Positions 23,928-36,830 of a stretch of DNA of 64,000 nucleotides are shown piece by piece; positions within the stretch are counted from its first letter, which is position 1, and each line of letters starts with the position of its first letter. The position numbers and the translations under genes are program-made. This DNA is from Dimorphilus gyrociliatus (taxonomy: Eukaryota > Annelida > Polychaeta > Dinophilidae): the NCBI GenBank assembly GCA_904063045.1, contig CAJFCJ010000010.1:1426001-1490000 (forward strand). Reading direction: 5' to 3'. The notes beneath the pieces are model-generated. The model was not told where the DNA came from and did not search any database. It was given only the letters and a program-made list of their open reading frames with translations.

Positions 23928-25378
23928 AGTTTTGTGATAGAATGAAAATAATCACAAAGATTCGCCTACCTTTTCACCAGTTTGTGCAATAGCTTGCGAC
24001 TTATGATGCAACGCGGCCCCATAACAGAATTGAGCTATGATAAAATTTAAAATGATTGATATAGATGATAGCAGGGGCGTGAGGAAAATTACCACTACTT
24101 CAATTTATATTAAAGATATATCAGTCAGGATTGCGTAAGCTAATAATTTCGAAATGTATGACATTAAAATAAACGCGCGAAAACTTAAAACAAAATAGGC
24201 AAAACATTATTTTAATGGTGATATCAGTTTTTATTGATGGTTTCAAATTACAAACCATACAAACTCCATTGAAATTATCCCTTTGAAGTGCGATACTATA
24301 TCGTTTCAAACAGTTCTAAAAGCTTGTAAAAACAATAATAAAACATAAAATTTTATCTAAAAAAGAATTTCCCAGAGAGAACAATAGTATTATTTACTCT
24401 TTTAGAGAAATTGCATAACATAAAGTTATACTATTGACAGTAAACTTTACAAAACAAGAAAATGGCTGCCAGTCTTTCAACACAAGATTTTAGGTTTTCT
24501 ACATATCGATATACTTAATCACTATTGTCTAAAATATTTAAAGTATTTGTTATTCTTAATTTGAATTGTTAAAATCATAAACCTAGTTGTTTCATAAAAC
24601 TTTAAAAAAACAGTTGCAACTTGTCTTATAATTCAAAATGGTGGATTCCATATGATTGGTGACTGGATGAACTATTGAACTACGTAAAGAAGAGGAAAGT
24701 ATTTATAATATATATTCTTAGTTTAAAACATTAAAGTCAGAATTTTGATCCCCAAAATTGACCTATATTAAAAATATATGTCCTTAGTTTAAAGTATTAA
24801 AGTCAAATTTTGACTATCAGAAGGCCTGTAGTTGAAATATTAACAAAAACAAGTTAATGTTTACTAAAGTTTTAATAATATAATAGTTGTCCTATTCTAT
24901 GTAGTTGTTATGTATAATCAGTTATTCTAACCTATACATAGAGATTATTGTTAATAGTTAATTTTGGCAGTTTAACGAATTTGACAGAAATATAGAAGTA
25001 TCTTGTAGGATCATCTTTAAGTTAATGTGTTTTGAAATCAAAATTAAACTTATTTAAAAGTAAGCTTAGATATGTGAATTACCAGTTTCTATTTGTATAT
25101 TCACCTTGAACTTGAAATACGTGTCATAAGACTAACCCTAAATTTATTATCTACGATTAACCTTGCGAAATATACAAACAGGCTTAGAAGAAGATAATAA
25201 ATCAACAAGTTTAATCAGCTTATTGAAGAATTTAAAGTTTTTCTAATTAAGTAATAAATGTTAAAACCATAAGGTAAAATCTTACTGAGAGCAATTAAAC
25301 TGGAATTTTATAGCGTTTTTGGAAAATTTACAACTGCATAACCTTCCACAAACAGATTATAGTATCCCAAAGGAAAGG
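23928..25378. other. Divergent spacer, eIF5A copy 1 / CYP20
   Basis: 1.45 kb. The part near 23990-24035 is GC-richer and is probably 5' untranslated or promoter sequence of eIF5A. The rest is AT-rich with one degenerate tandem duplication (24713-24830). No coding exon could be supported. Confidence 0.55.
24713..24830. repeat. Imperfect tandem duplication, about 65-base period
   Basis: CTTAGTTTAAAACATTAAAG near 24718 recurs as CTTAGTTTAAAGTATTAAAG near 24783, with similar sequence on both sides (GTCAGAATTTTGA and GTCAAATTTTGA). Two units only. Confidence 0.6.
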
Positions 25379-26889
25379 ATGCTGGACTTTGCAATATTTG
25401 CGGTCACTTTTGTTGTGGCACTAATTGCAGCTGCCTTTTATTTATATCCTGTAAGTACTCAATCTAAACCATAGTTAAAATCTTTGATAATTACTATTAT
25501 CACTCTTATAGGGATCGAGAAAAATTACAACAGTTCCTGGTCCGGATTCTTCAGATGAAAAGTATATTATCAATTGGAATTTATAATTATAGTGCCATTC
25601 TATTATTTGTCTATTTTTCCTTTGAAATTAGGTATGGAAACATTCCAGATATTACAAAACATGGCAGCATGTTCGAGTTCTTAAAAGCACAACATAATAA
25701 ATATGGTAGAATTATGTCATTTTGGTTTTATGAGCAACTGGTTGTCAGTATTTACGGACCGGAATTATTTAAAGAATGTTCAGCTTTGTTCGATCTTCCG
25801 AAGAGATTATTTTCTCTATTTCAACCACTTATCACAGAGCATTCTATCAATTTGACTAATGGAGCAGAAGCACGAAGACGACATAAATTATATTCGAAAG
25901 TTCTACAGAATCCAACAGCCTTGCGTAAATACCTCGATATAATTAATGATGAATGCAGAAGAAATTCGGAAACATTAAGGGAGGTACCAGAGGATGAACA
26001 TATTTCTTTGCTTAATAGCTCAATAGTATTATCATCAAGAATGAGTTATCGTCTTCTATTTGGTTTTGATAAATCAGCTGAAGAGGGTAGAAGATTAACG
26101 GAAAATTATCGATTCATATGGGACTATTTGGAGAAATCTCTATCCCCAAACTTTATGCAAGATACTGAACAATTCGAAAGACGAAAGAACGAAGTTCACG
26201 CCGCTGTTAAAAATTCTCTGGAAAATAGAGTTGGAAAAGGAGATGGGTTATTTGTCGATGTTTTACTTGAAAATGTAGAAGAAAAAGAAGTTCAAATTGC
26301 CGATGCTGTGACAATGTTAGTTGGCGGTTTACATACTACTGGTACAACAATTACTTGGGCTTTATACTTTCTAATGACAAATCCTAGAGTTAAAGAAACC
26401 TTAATGAGGGAGATATTTGATGTTCTTGGAGATGACCCAATAGATTTTGAGAAATTTAATCAGCTCACTTATGTTAAAAACGTTATTAAAGAAACACTCA
26501 GACTGTCTAAATTAGCAACATGGTCTGGCAGAATATCTAATGTTGAAATCACTTTGGGCGGACACAAAATACCTCCCAATACACCAATAATGATTGCTAA
26601 CGCTGTTAGCCATGATTCGGAAGAAATTTGGAAAGATAAGGATCAATTCATGCCAGAACGATTTGACGAAAACGTCGAACCATTTCAATTTGAACCCTTC
26701 GGTTTTGCTGGAAAGCGAAAATGTCCTGGACATAAATTAAGTATGTTGGAAATGACTGTGTCTCTTACAACTTTACTAAGAGATTTCGAATGGTCTTTAG
26801 TTCCTGGACATGAGAAAGTTGGCTTCAAATTTGGTCTTGTTACTATACCAGACAAAGAAATTTGGGTAACAATAAAGCCAAGAAAGTAA
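25379..26889 (+). CDS. CYP20A1: Cytochrome P450, CYP20 family
   Basis: Three exons: 25379-25450, 25512-25561 and 25632-26889; about 459 residues, close to human CYP20A1. The first exon (MLDFAIFAVTFVVALIAAAF) is nearly identical to the CYP20A1 signal anchor, which places it in the ER membrane. P450 marks: I-helix GGLHTTGTT, ExxR as ETLR, FMPERF, and the haem loop FGFAGKRKCPGHK. CYP20 is an orphan P450 with no firm substrate. The haem cysteine is present but the phenylalanine usually seven before it is shifted by one, also a feature of human CYP20A1 (FGFSGTQEC). Unlike the human enzyme, the I-helix has the normal oxygen-activation threonine, so the animal form may be a regular monooxygenase. 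Confidence 0.9.
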
Positions 26890-28280
26890 ATAATCGTAGA
26901 ATGGTTTCTTTTTCTAAAAAAAACATATTTTATATATAGTTTAACAAGCTTAGCAAATATAAAAACTTTTACCCATCAATGATTCTCTCTAAATAATTCA
27001 TAATTTGAACAGATCATACACGTTGTTTATAAGTAGATTTTTGTGACGGCCTTTAGGATTTCCGATTATATCTCTTTTCTCTTAAGAGGGGCGGTCAGAA
27101 TTGTTTTCTCCCTAAATTCTCAAGGTCTTTTTTTCTCGATATTCTAGGAAAATCGTCTGTGAACTCATAAACGACCATTCTGTGTTTGTTGTTGTTTGAA
27201 AAGTGACAGCTATTGTTTAATTCATATACTAATATTATTTATAAAGAATTGTGTAAAAGAATTTTTGAGATCAATTTTTATAGCAGTCTTTTATCATTTT
27301 CTATAATTCATACTCTTTGGATAACTGCGCTGGATAGGTTGTAACACATGAATAAAGCATAGTGTACTACACGCATTTATAGAGTAGGAAAAAAAATCGA
27401 CAGATTGATATTGTTAGAATAGGAGCACATGTTAGAGATTGCTATTGGTATAAAGTAAAATATAGGTTATGTTCATAACTTTACATACTTGTAAATTTTA
27501 CATTCTTTATTATATGTTATAGTTTATCTTGAGAATGATTCAAACAAAATCAGAGCTATTTGCGTTTTTCGGACACTGTTGGTGGCAAATTTTATGAGTT
27601 TGATATTATATCTTATCTTTTAATGTATAATTTTTTAACGCTCTAATCTGTTCTAATAAGCCAGCTGGAATTTTTATAGATCATCACTGGTTTTCTTTTT
27701 ACAGGATGTCTATAAATATGATCTTTAATTCATTTAATAATTGATGGAATAGGTAATATAAAAGGCTTCTTTTACCGATTTTATCTTTAAGACAGTTAAT
27801 TGATATAACAGTTTATACATAATCAAAACAGGATATTTTACTGTCCTCAATGTAAGGATTTCTTACAGTACGGTCGCTAGAGAATGAAAGATTGAGTGGA
27901 CTGTGAAGTTTGCAAAGGAATTTTTAGGGCGTGGAAAGGGAATTCAAAACGTTGGCCACACATATGGCCTAGTGCAAGGACTAGCCTTGATATTGCTGAT
28001 AAATCGATGTGTTGCTTAAAGGCAGTTTTTGAATGAAAGACATAGTATATTTAATAAACGCGAGTTGAGTTAGAACTCATGAAGTTTTTAAAGCGTGCAG
28101 TAATACATTAAATGCTTCATAAATTATGATATTCTTTTTATATAACTAAAGAAAACATAACTGCTAAGCAAAATATGCCGATAATAATATAAATTCGCTT
28201 TATAGCATGGCGATTCTGCAAGGTTAGATAATTTCTCGACTCGTCATTTATTAAATAAACGCATACTCCTTATCTTCATT
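26890..28280. other. Intergenic between convergent CYP20 and eIF5A copy 2
   Basis: 1.4 kb with no supported exon on either strand. Base composition is less skewed near 27040-27140 and 27880-28030, but no open reading frame with sensible splice sites was found. It may hold long 3' untranslated regions. Confidence 0.5.
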
Positions 28281-28921
28281 TTATTTACCATCAACTTGCT
28301 TAAAACTGATAATTTTTTCTTCTCCACAAGCCATCAGAACAGTGATCATGATATCCTTGTCGGTATTATTATCATGAGCTTTCTGGAGCTCACTGCACAA
28401 GTCATCAGGAACTTTCAAATCCTCTCTAGTATCCCCACTATCGGTCATCAAAGTTAGAAAGTTGTCGTCTCCTATATTAATTAGCTGAAATAAAAAAAAA
28501 GTATTAACAATCGTTCTCAGTACAAATCAATATTGATATGCAAGTGACAATCCCATTTTGAATAACAATTGGGTTCTAGCCAAACTAGAAAGGGAAGTTT
28601 GTAATGATAGCTGTACGTGCTTTCAAATTGTAGACTACCACGTGGTCTACTTACCGAATAAGTATCACGTCTAACATTGGGCACTTCCATGTTGTGGGTC
28701 GAAGGGCAGATATCTTCGTGTTTCTTGTTAGTGAAAATATCTAATCCAACCAAGTGAACTTTGGCATGACCGTGTTTTCCGGTTTTCGAAGTCGACATTT
28801 CAACAATTTTGCATGGTCTTCCCTTCAGCATGACGTGACCGTTTTTACGTAGTGCAGAACATTGCATTGGGTAAGTTTGCGAAGCTCCAGAGTGGGCTTG
28901 TTCAAATTCTTCATCAGCCAT
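28281..28921 (-). CDS. Translation factor eIF5A, conventional copy
   Basis: Coding exons 28921-about 28655 and about 28484-28281 (TAA 28281-28283). The first exon is close to other animal eIF5[40 protein letters not shown] (hypusine loop intact), [17 protein letters not shown]. The second exon gives the OB-fold ([30 protein letters not shown]). The protein needs hypusination of the loop lysine to aid peptide bond formation at stalled ribosomes. The 28517-28654 extension of the first open frame is intron, shown by the GTAAGT donor after DTYS. It is head-to-head with PDHB. Confidence 0.96.
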
Positions 28922-29396
28922 TTCTTTGTTTTAACTGGAAGAACCCGAAAGATATTGATTTAAAATTTTATTTTTTCGAAAATTGTCACATGGCATTCCG
29001 CCATTTTTACCGCATGTATACTTTAAATATCACATTTGGCACAGGCACAATTTAAGTATTATATAATAGATGTTAAATACGCGTGAAAACAAGTTCTTAA
29101 CGCCTACAAACTTAGTTTAAAGTGTGGTAATTCTCAAAAAAACTCAAAAACTTTCTTACTTGATGATTTTCCAATGAAGAAGAAACGTGAAAGGACGAAA
29201 GTAGTTCGAACAAGTAATGTATTGATGCGCATTTCCTGTTTAAAAAATTACGAGATTTCGAAATAATTTTCCCTTAATTCTGTATAATTGAAAAAATCAC
29301 TTTTCTTAATATTAAATAAATATTTTCTTCTACGAACATAATTATATTCACTGCAACCGTGGTTTTCTCTGTAAGGGTGAAGGACGTGACTTATCA
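28922..29396. promoter_or_regulatory. Divergent promoter region, eIF5A copy 2 / PDHB
   Basis: 475 bases. CCGCCATTTTTACCG at 28998-29012 contains a YY1-like CCGCCATnTT motif near the likely eIF5A start. No further gene seen. Confidence 0.5.
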
Positions 29397-31124
<1,728 letters not shown>

Positions 31125-31202
31125 CTCAAAAAAATTCTTTAATTTTTTGTTTGTATTATCAATGCCACGCAACTAAATAGGTAGAAAAAAAATTTAATGT
31201 CC

Positions 31203-33243
31203 CTAGGCTTCTTTCAAAGACGATAGTCCGGCTCTCATAATTTCATCTACCAATAAAAGATTGCTGGCTATAACAGTGCTGTAAATAAAAGATTTGAATT
31301 TAAAATTTAGTAATAAACATTATTAACTAGTACATTCAGATTTTTAATACGAATGGGCTTGTTTAGCCAAGCCCTTATTTCACTATGCGCTTAGAGATAG
31401 GCAACAAATCAATAATTTTAAAACTTACCAAGAATTCAATATCTGCCTCTTAACTCGGTAATTGTCATAGATTCCTGCATCGCTAGGTATCAAAGTTTCT
31501 CCGGTCAGTAAATCTAACCCAACATTCCATCCGCCTTTCTCTTGTCCCTCTTGTATTTTTAGAATACTGTCTTGAAGATCCAATCCAGCGTTTTGGGCTA
31601 GGGTCTTTGGTATAACAAGTAGTGCATCAGCGAAGGCCTGTACGCCAAGTCTAGCTCTGCCCTTTACGGAATTCTTGAATTTTACTAAATCTGTGCTAGC
31701 GGCAACTTCAAAAGCTCCAGCACCGGGAACAACACATTTATCCTCTATAGCATTTGTTACGGCTCTTAGACCATCCCGTAGTGCATCCTTAATTTGAACA
31801 ATTGTATGCTTGTTCGGACCCTTCACTAGAAGGGTAACTGATTTAGGTTTCTTGGATGTTTCAACAAAGGTGAATTTCTCTTCTCCCAGTACTACTTCGT
31901 AAACGAGATCGGCGTATCCCAGATTTTCTGGGACAAGATCATCAACAGAATTCATAGCTATTCCTCCACAAGCTAATTGTAATCTTTCCATATTTCGGCG
32001 CTTAGCACGTCTTAAAGCCATTATATTTTCCTTCGCCAACAAGTCAAGAGATGGTGGGTCAATTCCTGAAATATTACAAAATATTACAGACATCTACAAA
32101 TGTTTTTTACAAGTCATTCTTATAAATTTGATGACTCATAACTTATTAGCATAGGATGGGCATACCTTTTTGATTAATGACGACAAATCCTTTGTCATTC
32201 CCGTCGCAGACTTTTCTTTTTAGTTCTATTATTTTCTTTACACGAGCATCGATGAACTCTCTTTCTGCTAATACCAATTTTTCTCGTTCTTCTGCCGATT
32301 TATAAAAGAATCCGCTGTTTACTTCTGACTTTTCGTATTCCAAGGAGACATTACAGGTTAAAATAAAGCAATTTTCCAAACGCTTAGGCATATCTGGATG
32401 ACGGGATCCATGATCCATTACGATACCTTTTACCAAAGTAGTATCCATATCTGTTTTATGTTGCATCGACATAATTTCGACCATAAAAAGATCAATAGGT
32501 GTGTTAGGCTTTTCAATTGCTAAAACAGAATCTACGACATGCTGTAAATAAAGCTCAGCGTTATAATATGAATATGATTATTCTCGTTTTTTTGGTAACT
32601 TACTTCAGTTAGAGAATCAGCAAGAGACTCGTTCAATTTTGTTCTTAAAGATGTTCTAGCAACAGAAATTAAATCTTTGCGATCTACATTGTCTTTCTTC
32701 ATAACGATTTCGTCTAAAAATTCTAGAGCTCTCTTTTTTGCGATGTCAAAACCTTCAGAAACCACTCTAGGATGTAGACCTTCGGCTATATACATTTCAG
32801 CCTGTTTTAGTAATTCGCCAACGATGAGGACGTTCGATGTAGTTCCGTCCCCTGTGATATCGTCTTGTGCTGTAGCAACACGTGCTATCAAGGCGGCGGT
32901 CGGATGTTGAATTTGCTAAAAATACTTAATTGATTAGAACGATCTACCAAGTCAGACAAAAATTTATTATAAAATATTAACCATTTCATGAAGCAAAACA
33001 TTGCCGTCTTTAGTTAATTTAATGTCACCGGCCCCGGAAACAAGCCTGCGAAATTAATAATACAGTCAAAAATAGGTATACATCAAAAACTTATCGATAA
33101 GTTTACATTTTAATTGTTCCTTTCGGCCCGAGATTCGTTCTAAGAACATCCTGAATACCTTTCGCGGCACTTAAATTGACGGCTAAAGCTTGAGAGGCTT
33201 TTACGACCTCAGCATTTGGATTCAATGCTTTCACGGCAGACAT
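31203..33243 (-). CDS. CCT6A: T-complex chaperonin subunit zeta (CCT6)
   Basis: About seven exons. Start at 33243 ([20 protein letters not shown]), which aligns with CCT6. Chaperonin marks: [30 protein letters not shown] (the conserved ATPase GDGTT), [60 protein letters not shown], and the last exon [18 protein letters not shown]. The zeta-specific phrases AEEREKLV and [10 protein letters not shown] separate it from the other seven subunits. CCT is the cytosolic hetero-oligomeric ring that folds actin, tubulin and WD40 proteins. No defect seen. Confidence 0.96.
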
Positions 33244-33823
33244 CTTAGATTCCAGACAGTTCTTTCGTTTCTGTTTCCGGTATGTGGTGAATGGCGCAAA
33301 ATTCAAACCGCAAAGTCACTCTGGAAAATGAAATACTGCAGTTTGCAAGCCAAAAAGAATGAAAATCAGTAACAAGGTATTTTAATTTTCTTTTATCTTG
33401 TAATAAAAAACTTTAGGACTTATTATCCAAGTTAACAAAAAAACTTTCTATTGAAATATTGTAGCAGGAATTTTTCACCTGTTGAACTACACGAAACAGA
33501 TTCGGTCAATTACATCACAAAAGACGATATCTCTATATTCTCTTTTTTTTTTGTTAAAAATATAATGCATCAAATGCAACCTTAATACGAAAAAAAAGAA
33601 AACAAAAACAACAAAATATAATTCAGGCTCTTAATTTATACGTCTTTTGATATTAGCTAGCTTATGAATAGGTGTTTGCTAATTATTCTTTTAATTTAAA
33701 GACATCAAATTTGTTGTTCAAACCTCAAACGATCTGAGAACAGGAGTTTTGTAAGAAGATTTCTTAATTTGTATGCACGTAGCTTGTGAGAAGAGAAAAT
33801 AAAACAAATATACACTATACAAG
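33244..33823. other. Spacer between CCT6 and the IRF gene
   Basis: CCT6 promoter plus the 3' untranslated region of the IRF gene. T/A-rich with homopolymer runs. No exon seen. Confidence 0.55.
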
Positions 33824-34921
33824 TCAAGAATACGTAGCAACTGGCTGTAAATTTGAGTTTGATAGTCTTCTTGGGGATGGGCATTCAACCTTAATCTTTT
33901 TCAATTTTGGCTCAATTGGAGGTTTGCAAGACAGGGATTTTTTTGCTTTCTCTGGTAAAAACTGAAAAACCTTATAAGTTTCACCGTCTTGTCGATGCAT
34001 TGCGTCTTTAATCTCGACCAAATCACTAACAGAGTTTATTGCACATCGAAAGTTTGCTTTCCATCTCTTATGGTCAGGTTTATCCTTACTTTCATTATAT
34101 TTCCCCGTATGAATAGCCCAAAGTTTAAAAAGTTCTGCATCTCCGTCGACACTAAAACCCTGCCTGGCAGCATGTTTCCACTTAACTCTAAATTTACCAT
34201 TTTCTTTATCCATCCACTGAACCCCTGAAGCGCAATTTAAATCCAGCACCTTTTTTAACCAAGGCCGAAGAGGTAATCTGTCCATCGGTCTGGGTCCACC
34301 GCATTGCATAACGTCTTCCATTTCCCGACGTAACTCATCAGAATCTTGCTTTGGCTTTATTGGAGGTTTTAAGTTGGGACAGGGGCCTAATTTTTTCATT
34401 TTTGGATACTTTGAAGATTTCACAATTTTTCGATTTGATACTCCCTCACTAAGTGACAGCAGAGCCTCGGCTGCTTCTTTTTCGGTATCTGATTCAAAAG
34501 GTGATTTTGGAGTTTGATTTTGAAAAGATGCCAATATTGATGCTGCATTAATTTCAGTTTCGGTAGATTGTTCGATATCTCGTTTTTTAGATCTTACAAA
34601 GCCCTGCTGAGGTAGGACGGATTTGGAATTTGGTGGATATTTAACCATGTTCTTTATATAATCCTTTGCCATCAGTGTGCAAAACTTTTCAGCTTTGGTT
34701 GACAAGTCCAATGGTTCAAGGGACTCTGACTGATCCTGCCGAACTTCCAAAAGCGATCCACCTCCTAATGTCTTTTGGTTACAGAACTGTTTTTTTTGTT
34801 GAATGCAGGGCAATGAACCTTTTGGATTCATAATTGGCGTCGGTATACTAAGTTTTTCCATTTTAGATAGTCCAAATTCCTCAACAACAGTAGGTATTAA
34901 GGATTTGTCGCATGTGTTCAT
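33824..34921 (-). CDS. Interferon regulatory factor with C-terminal DNA-binding domain
   Basis: A single 365-codon exon. Residues about 211-323 form an IRF DNA-binding domain: PMDRLPLRPWLKKVLDL, FRVKWKHAARQGF, DAELFKLWAIHTGKY, RWKANFRCAINS. The five spaced tryptophans of the family are at about 221, 236, 248, 268 and 287. Known IRFs have this domain at the N-terminus; here about 210 disordered residues precede it and only 40 basic residues follow, with no IRF-association domain. PLDLS at residues 70-74 is an exact CtBP-binding motif, which suggests repression. In vertebrates introns cut the domain; here none does. Acceptor AACAG just before the start and donors near 36064 and 36430 hint at upstream non-coding exons. 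The true N-terminus is therefore uncertain. Confidence 0.85.
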   Translation of the reverse strand: MNTCDKSLIPTVVEEFGLSKMEKLSIPTPIMNPKGSLPCIQQKKQFCNQKTLGGGSLLEVRQDQSESLEPLDLSTKAEKFCTLMAKDYIKNMVKYPPNSKSVLPQQGFVRSKKRDIEQSTETEINAASILASFQNQTPKSPFESDTEKEAAEALLSLSEGVSNRKIVKSSKYPKMKKLGPCPNLKPPIKPKQDSDELRREMEDVMQCGGPRPMDRLPLRPWLKKVLDLNCASGVQWMDKENGKFRVKWKHAARQGFSVDGDAELFKLWAIHTGKYNESKDKPDHKRWKANFRCAINSVSDLVEIKDAMHRQDGETYKVFQFLPEKAKKSLSCKPPIEPKLKKIKVECPSPRRLSNSNLQPVATYS

Positions 34922-36830
34922 AATGATCTGTTAATGATTAAATATAAAAATTTATTATCATGAAATATTATTGAGGTAAGCTTTTCCATTATCATTCTTT
35001 ACAAATAAAGAATTTGTACTCAAATATGGATAAATTTTTACAACCAACATAAAAAGATCTAATTTATTATTGTAAAACCAATACTAAAGGTTATGTTTGG
35101 TTATATTAAAAAAAAAAAACTTGAATACTTCTTCTTTCCTCTTTAGTCAAATCAGCAAACAAGTGAAAAGAAGAGTAAATATTTTGTTTTTCCTCATGAT
35201 TTTGCAATTTTTGTTAAAATACTTGAAAAAGTCTGTTTTTTTTAATGAATATTTAAGTGATATTGAAATAAAATAAAAAAGATGAAAGTTTTTTTTATAT
35301 AAAAAAAAAGACAACTTAAATTTCTTATAGTTATTTTTATGACAATTATTACATCCTTTTTTATTGCTATTTTATATGAAGTAGTCTTCTCGTTTCCTTT
35401 CTTGACAGCTTTATGTACAGTATTGTAAACGATTCGATTTTGAAAATATACAAAGACCGACACAGACAGACTTTAACCTAATATTTTTGACATGTTCAAT
35501 ATGTTACATTAGAATGTACTACTCATAAAAATTCTATTAATAATCACCTATTTAAACTGTTGACGTTGAGAGAAGGAATGTACTATTAGGCCTAAATAAT
35601 CCGAAAATATAATGTGTTGATGCATACGCTTGGGAGGGGTAAATATAATAGAAAGTATTTATAGTGAAAAAATTTCATCCTTTATCTAATTGAAATAGTG
35701 GCAAGAACATTATTAATATCGCTGAATCATATAAGAAATTGTGGTCAGATTCACTCGGTGCAATAGTTAAAAGCAATAAATTGGATAAATGTCTACACGT
35801 GTTCGTTGCTAATATAAAACATGGCCGTCGCTACTTTCTCTTTGAAAGTGGGTCAAGGAAAATGATTTCAATTATCTCCTTTATCTAGCATGCATCAATA
35901 AATTTTTTACTTGAATTAGATATTTTCCACATAATAATGTGCAATAGACATCCTATTAATGAGTCAGTGCAACTACAAACTTAAATAAAAAGCCATGAAT
36001 TTTTTAATGAGTCAACGAAAGAACGAAGAAGGCAAAAGGGCTAAAAATCGACACTATAGACTTACCAAACTTCCATGCTAAATTTGCATATTTCTTTAGG
36101 AAATCCTCCTGGTCAAATTTTTGTATCAGGTTAATAAATAACCATAGAAAATTTGTTTTCTTCTGTAAAGTTTTATAAAGCGTACTTTTTCTTTCGATTG
36201 CGAATGCGTAGTAATATACGGACTATTTCCATGAAAGCCATGGGAGCGACTATTTTTCAAGACTACTCCTTTGACAATTATAATGGCTGAATAATACAAT
36301 TACTAACAGTGTCAATCATACTAACTATTAAATGAGTTACAAATTTTGTCAAAAGCCCATCTTATCGTCTAAGATAGTTTTAGAAAAATGGGAGAAAAGA
36401 TTAAATAAATAATTATTAATGCTAACAGTCTTACCTTAAATGTATGAGCTCGTGGAATATTGTTGTTTACCGTCAAATCTAGTATCAAGAAAACTTTTGA
36501 ATAATGTAATAAAGCAGAATCGGTAATTATTGGGATCGTATTCTAGTTATTGACCACATTGCTATTAAAATAGTTCCCTATTAAAACGACATCAACTTTT
36601 TCTTTACGTTCTTCTAGTGTTACAAATTAAAAATGGCTGTATTTTATTTATTTTAGTTAGATTTTTTAAAGCATCAATAATATATAATAATTATTTGTTT
36701 GTAGTTCGTTTTTGTATCAAAATGTAAGTTTTATGCTATTTCGATTGGTTAAAAGATATAAAGGAAAAAATATAGAGGAAGCAAGAGTGGGAGGAACTTA
36801 AAAACATAAAAATTGGGGAAGAATAAAACT
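34922..36830. other. Spacer of 1.9 kb upstream of the IRF gene
   Basis: No coding exon supported. On the minus strand good donor sites occur near 36064 (TTTG|GTAAGT) and 36430 (TTAAG|GTAAGA). They could end untranslated first exons of the IRF gene, as that gene begins right after a splice acceptor. The 3' end of the NACHT-WD40 gene is on the right. Confidence 0.4.

Noticed and set aside
36060-36125. Possible coding exon on the minus strand (FDQEDFLKKYANLAWKF) with a GTAAGT donor
   Set aside because: The frame does not join to the IRF exon or to any other exon seen. An untranslated exon is more likely.
36180-36260. Short minus-strand ORF MAFMEIVRILLRIRNRKKK
   Set aside because: Only 22 codons, no signal peptide cleavage or partner exon; not enough support.
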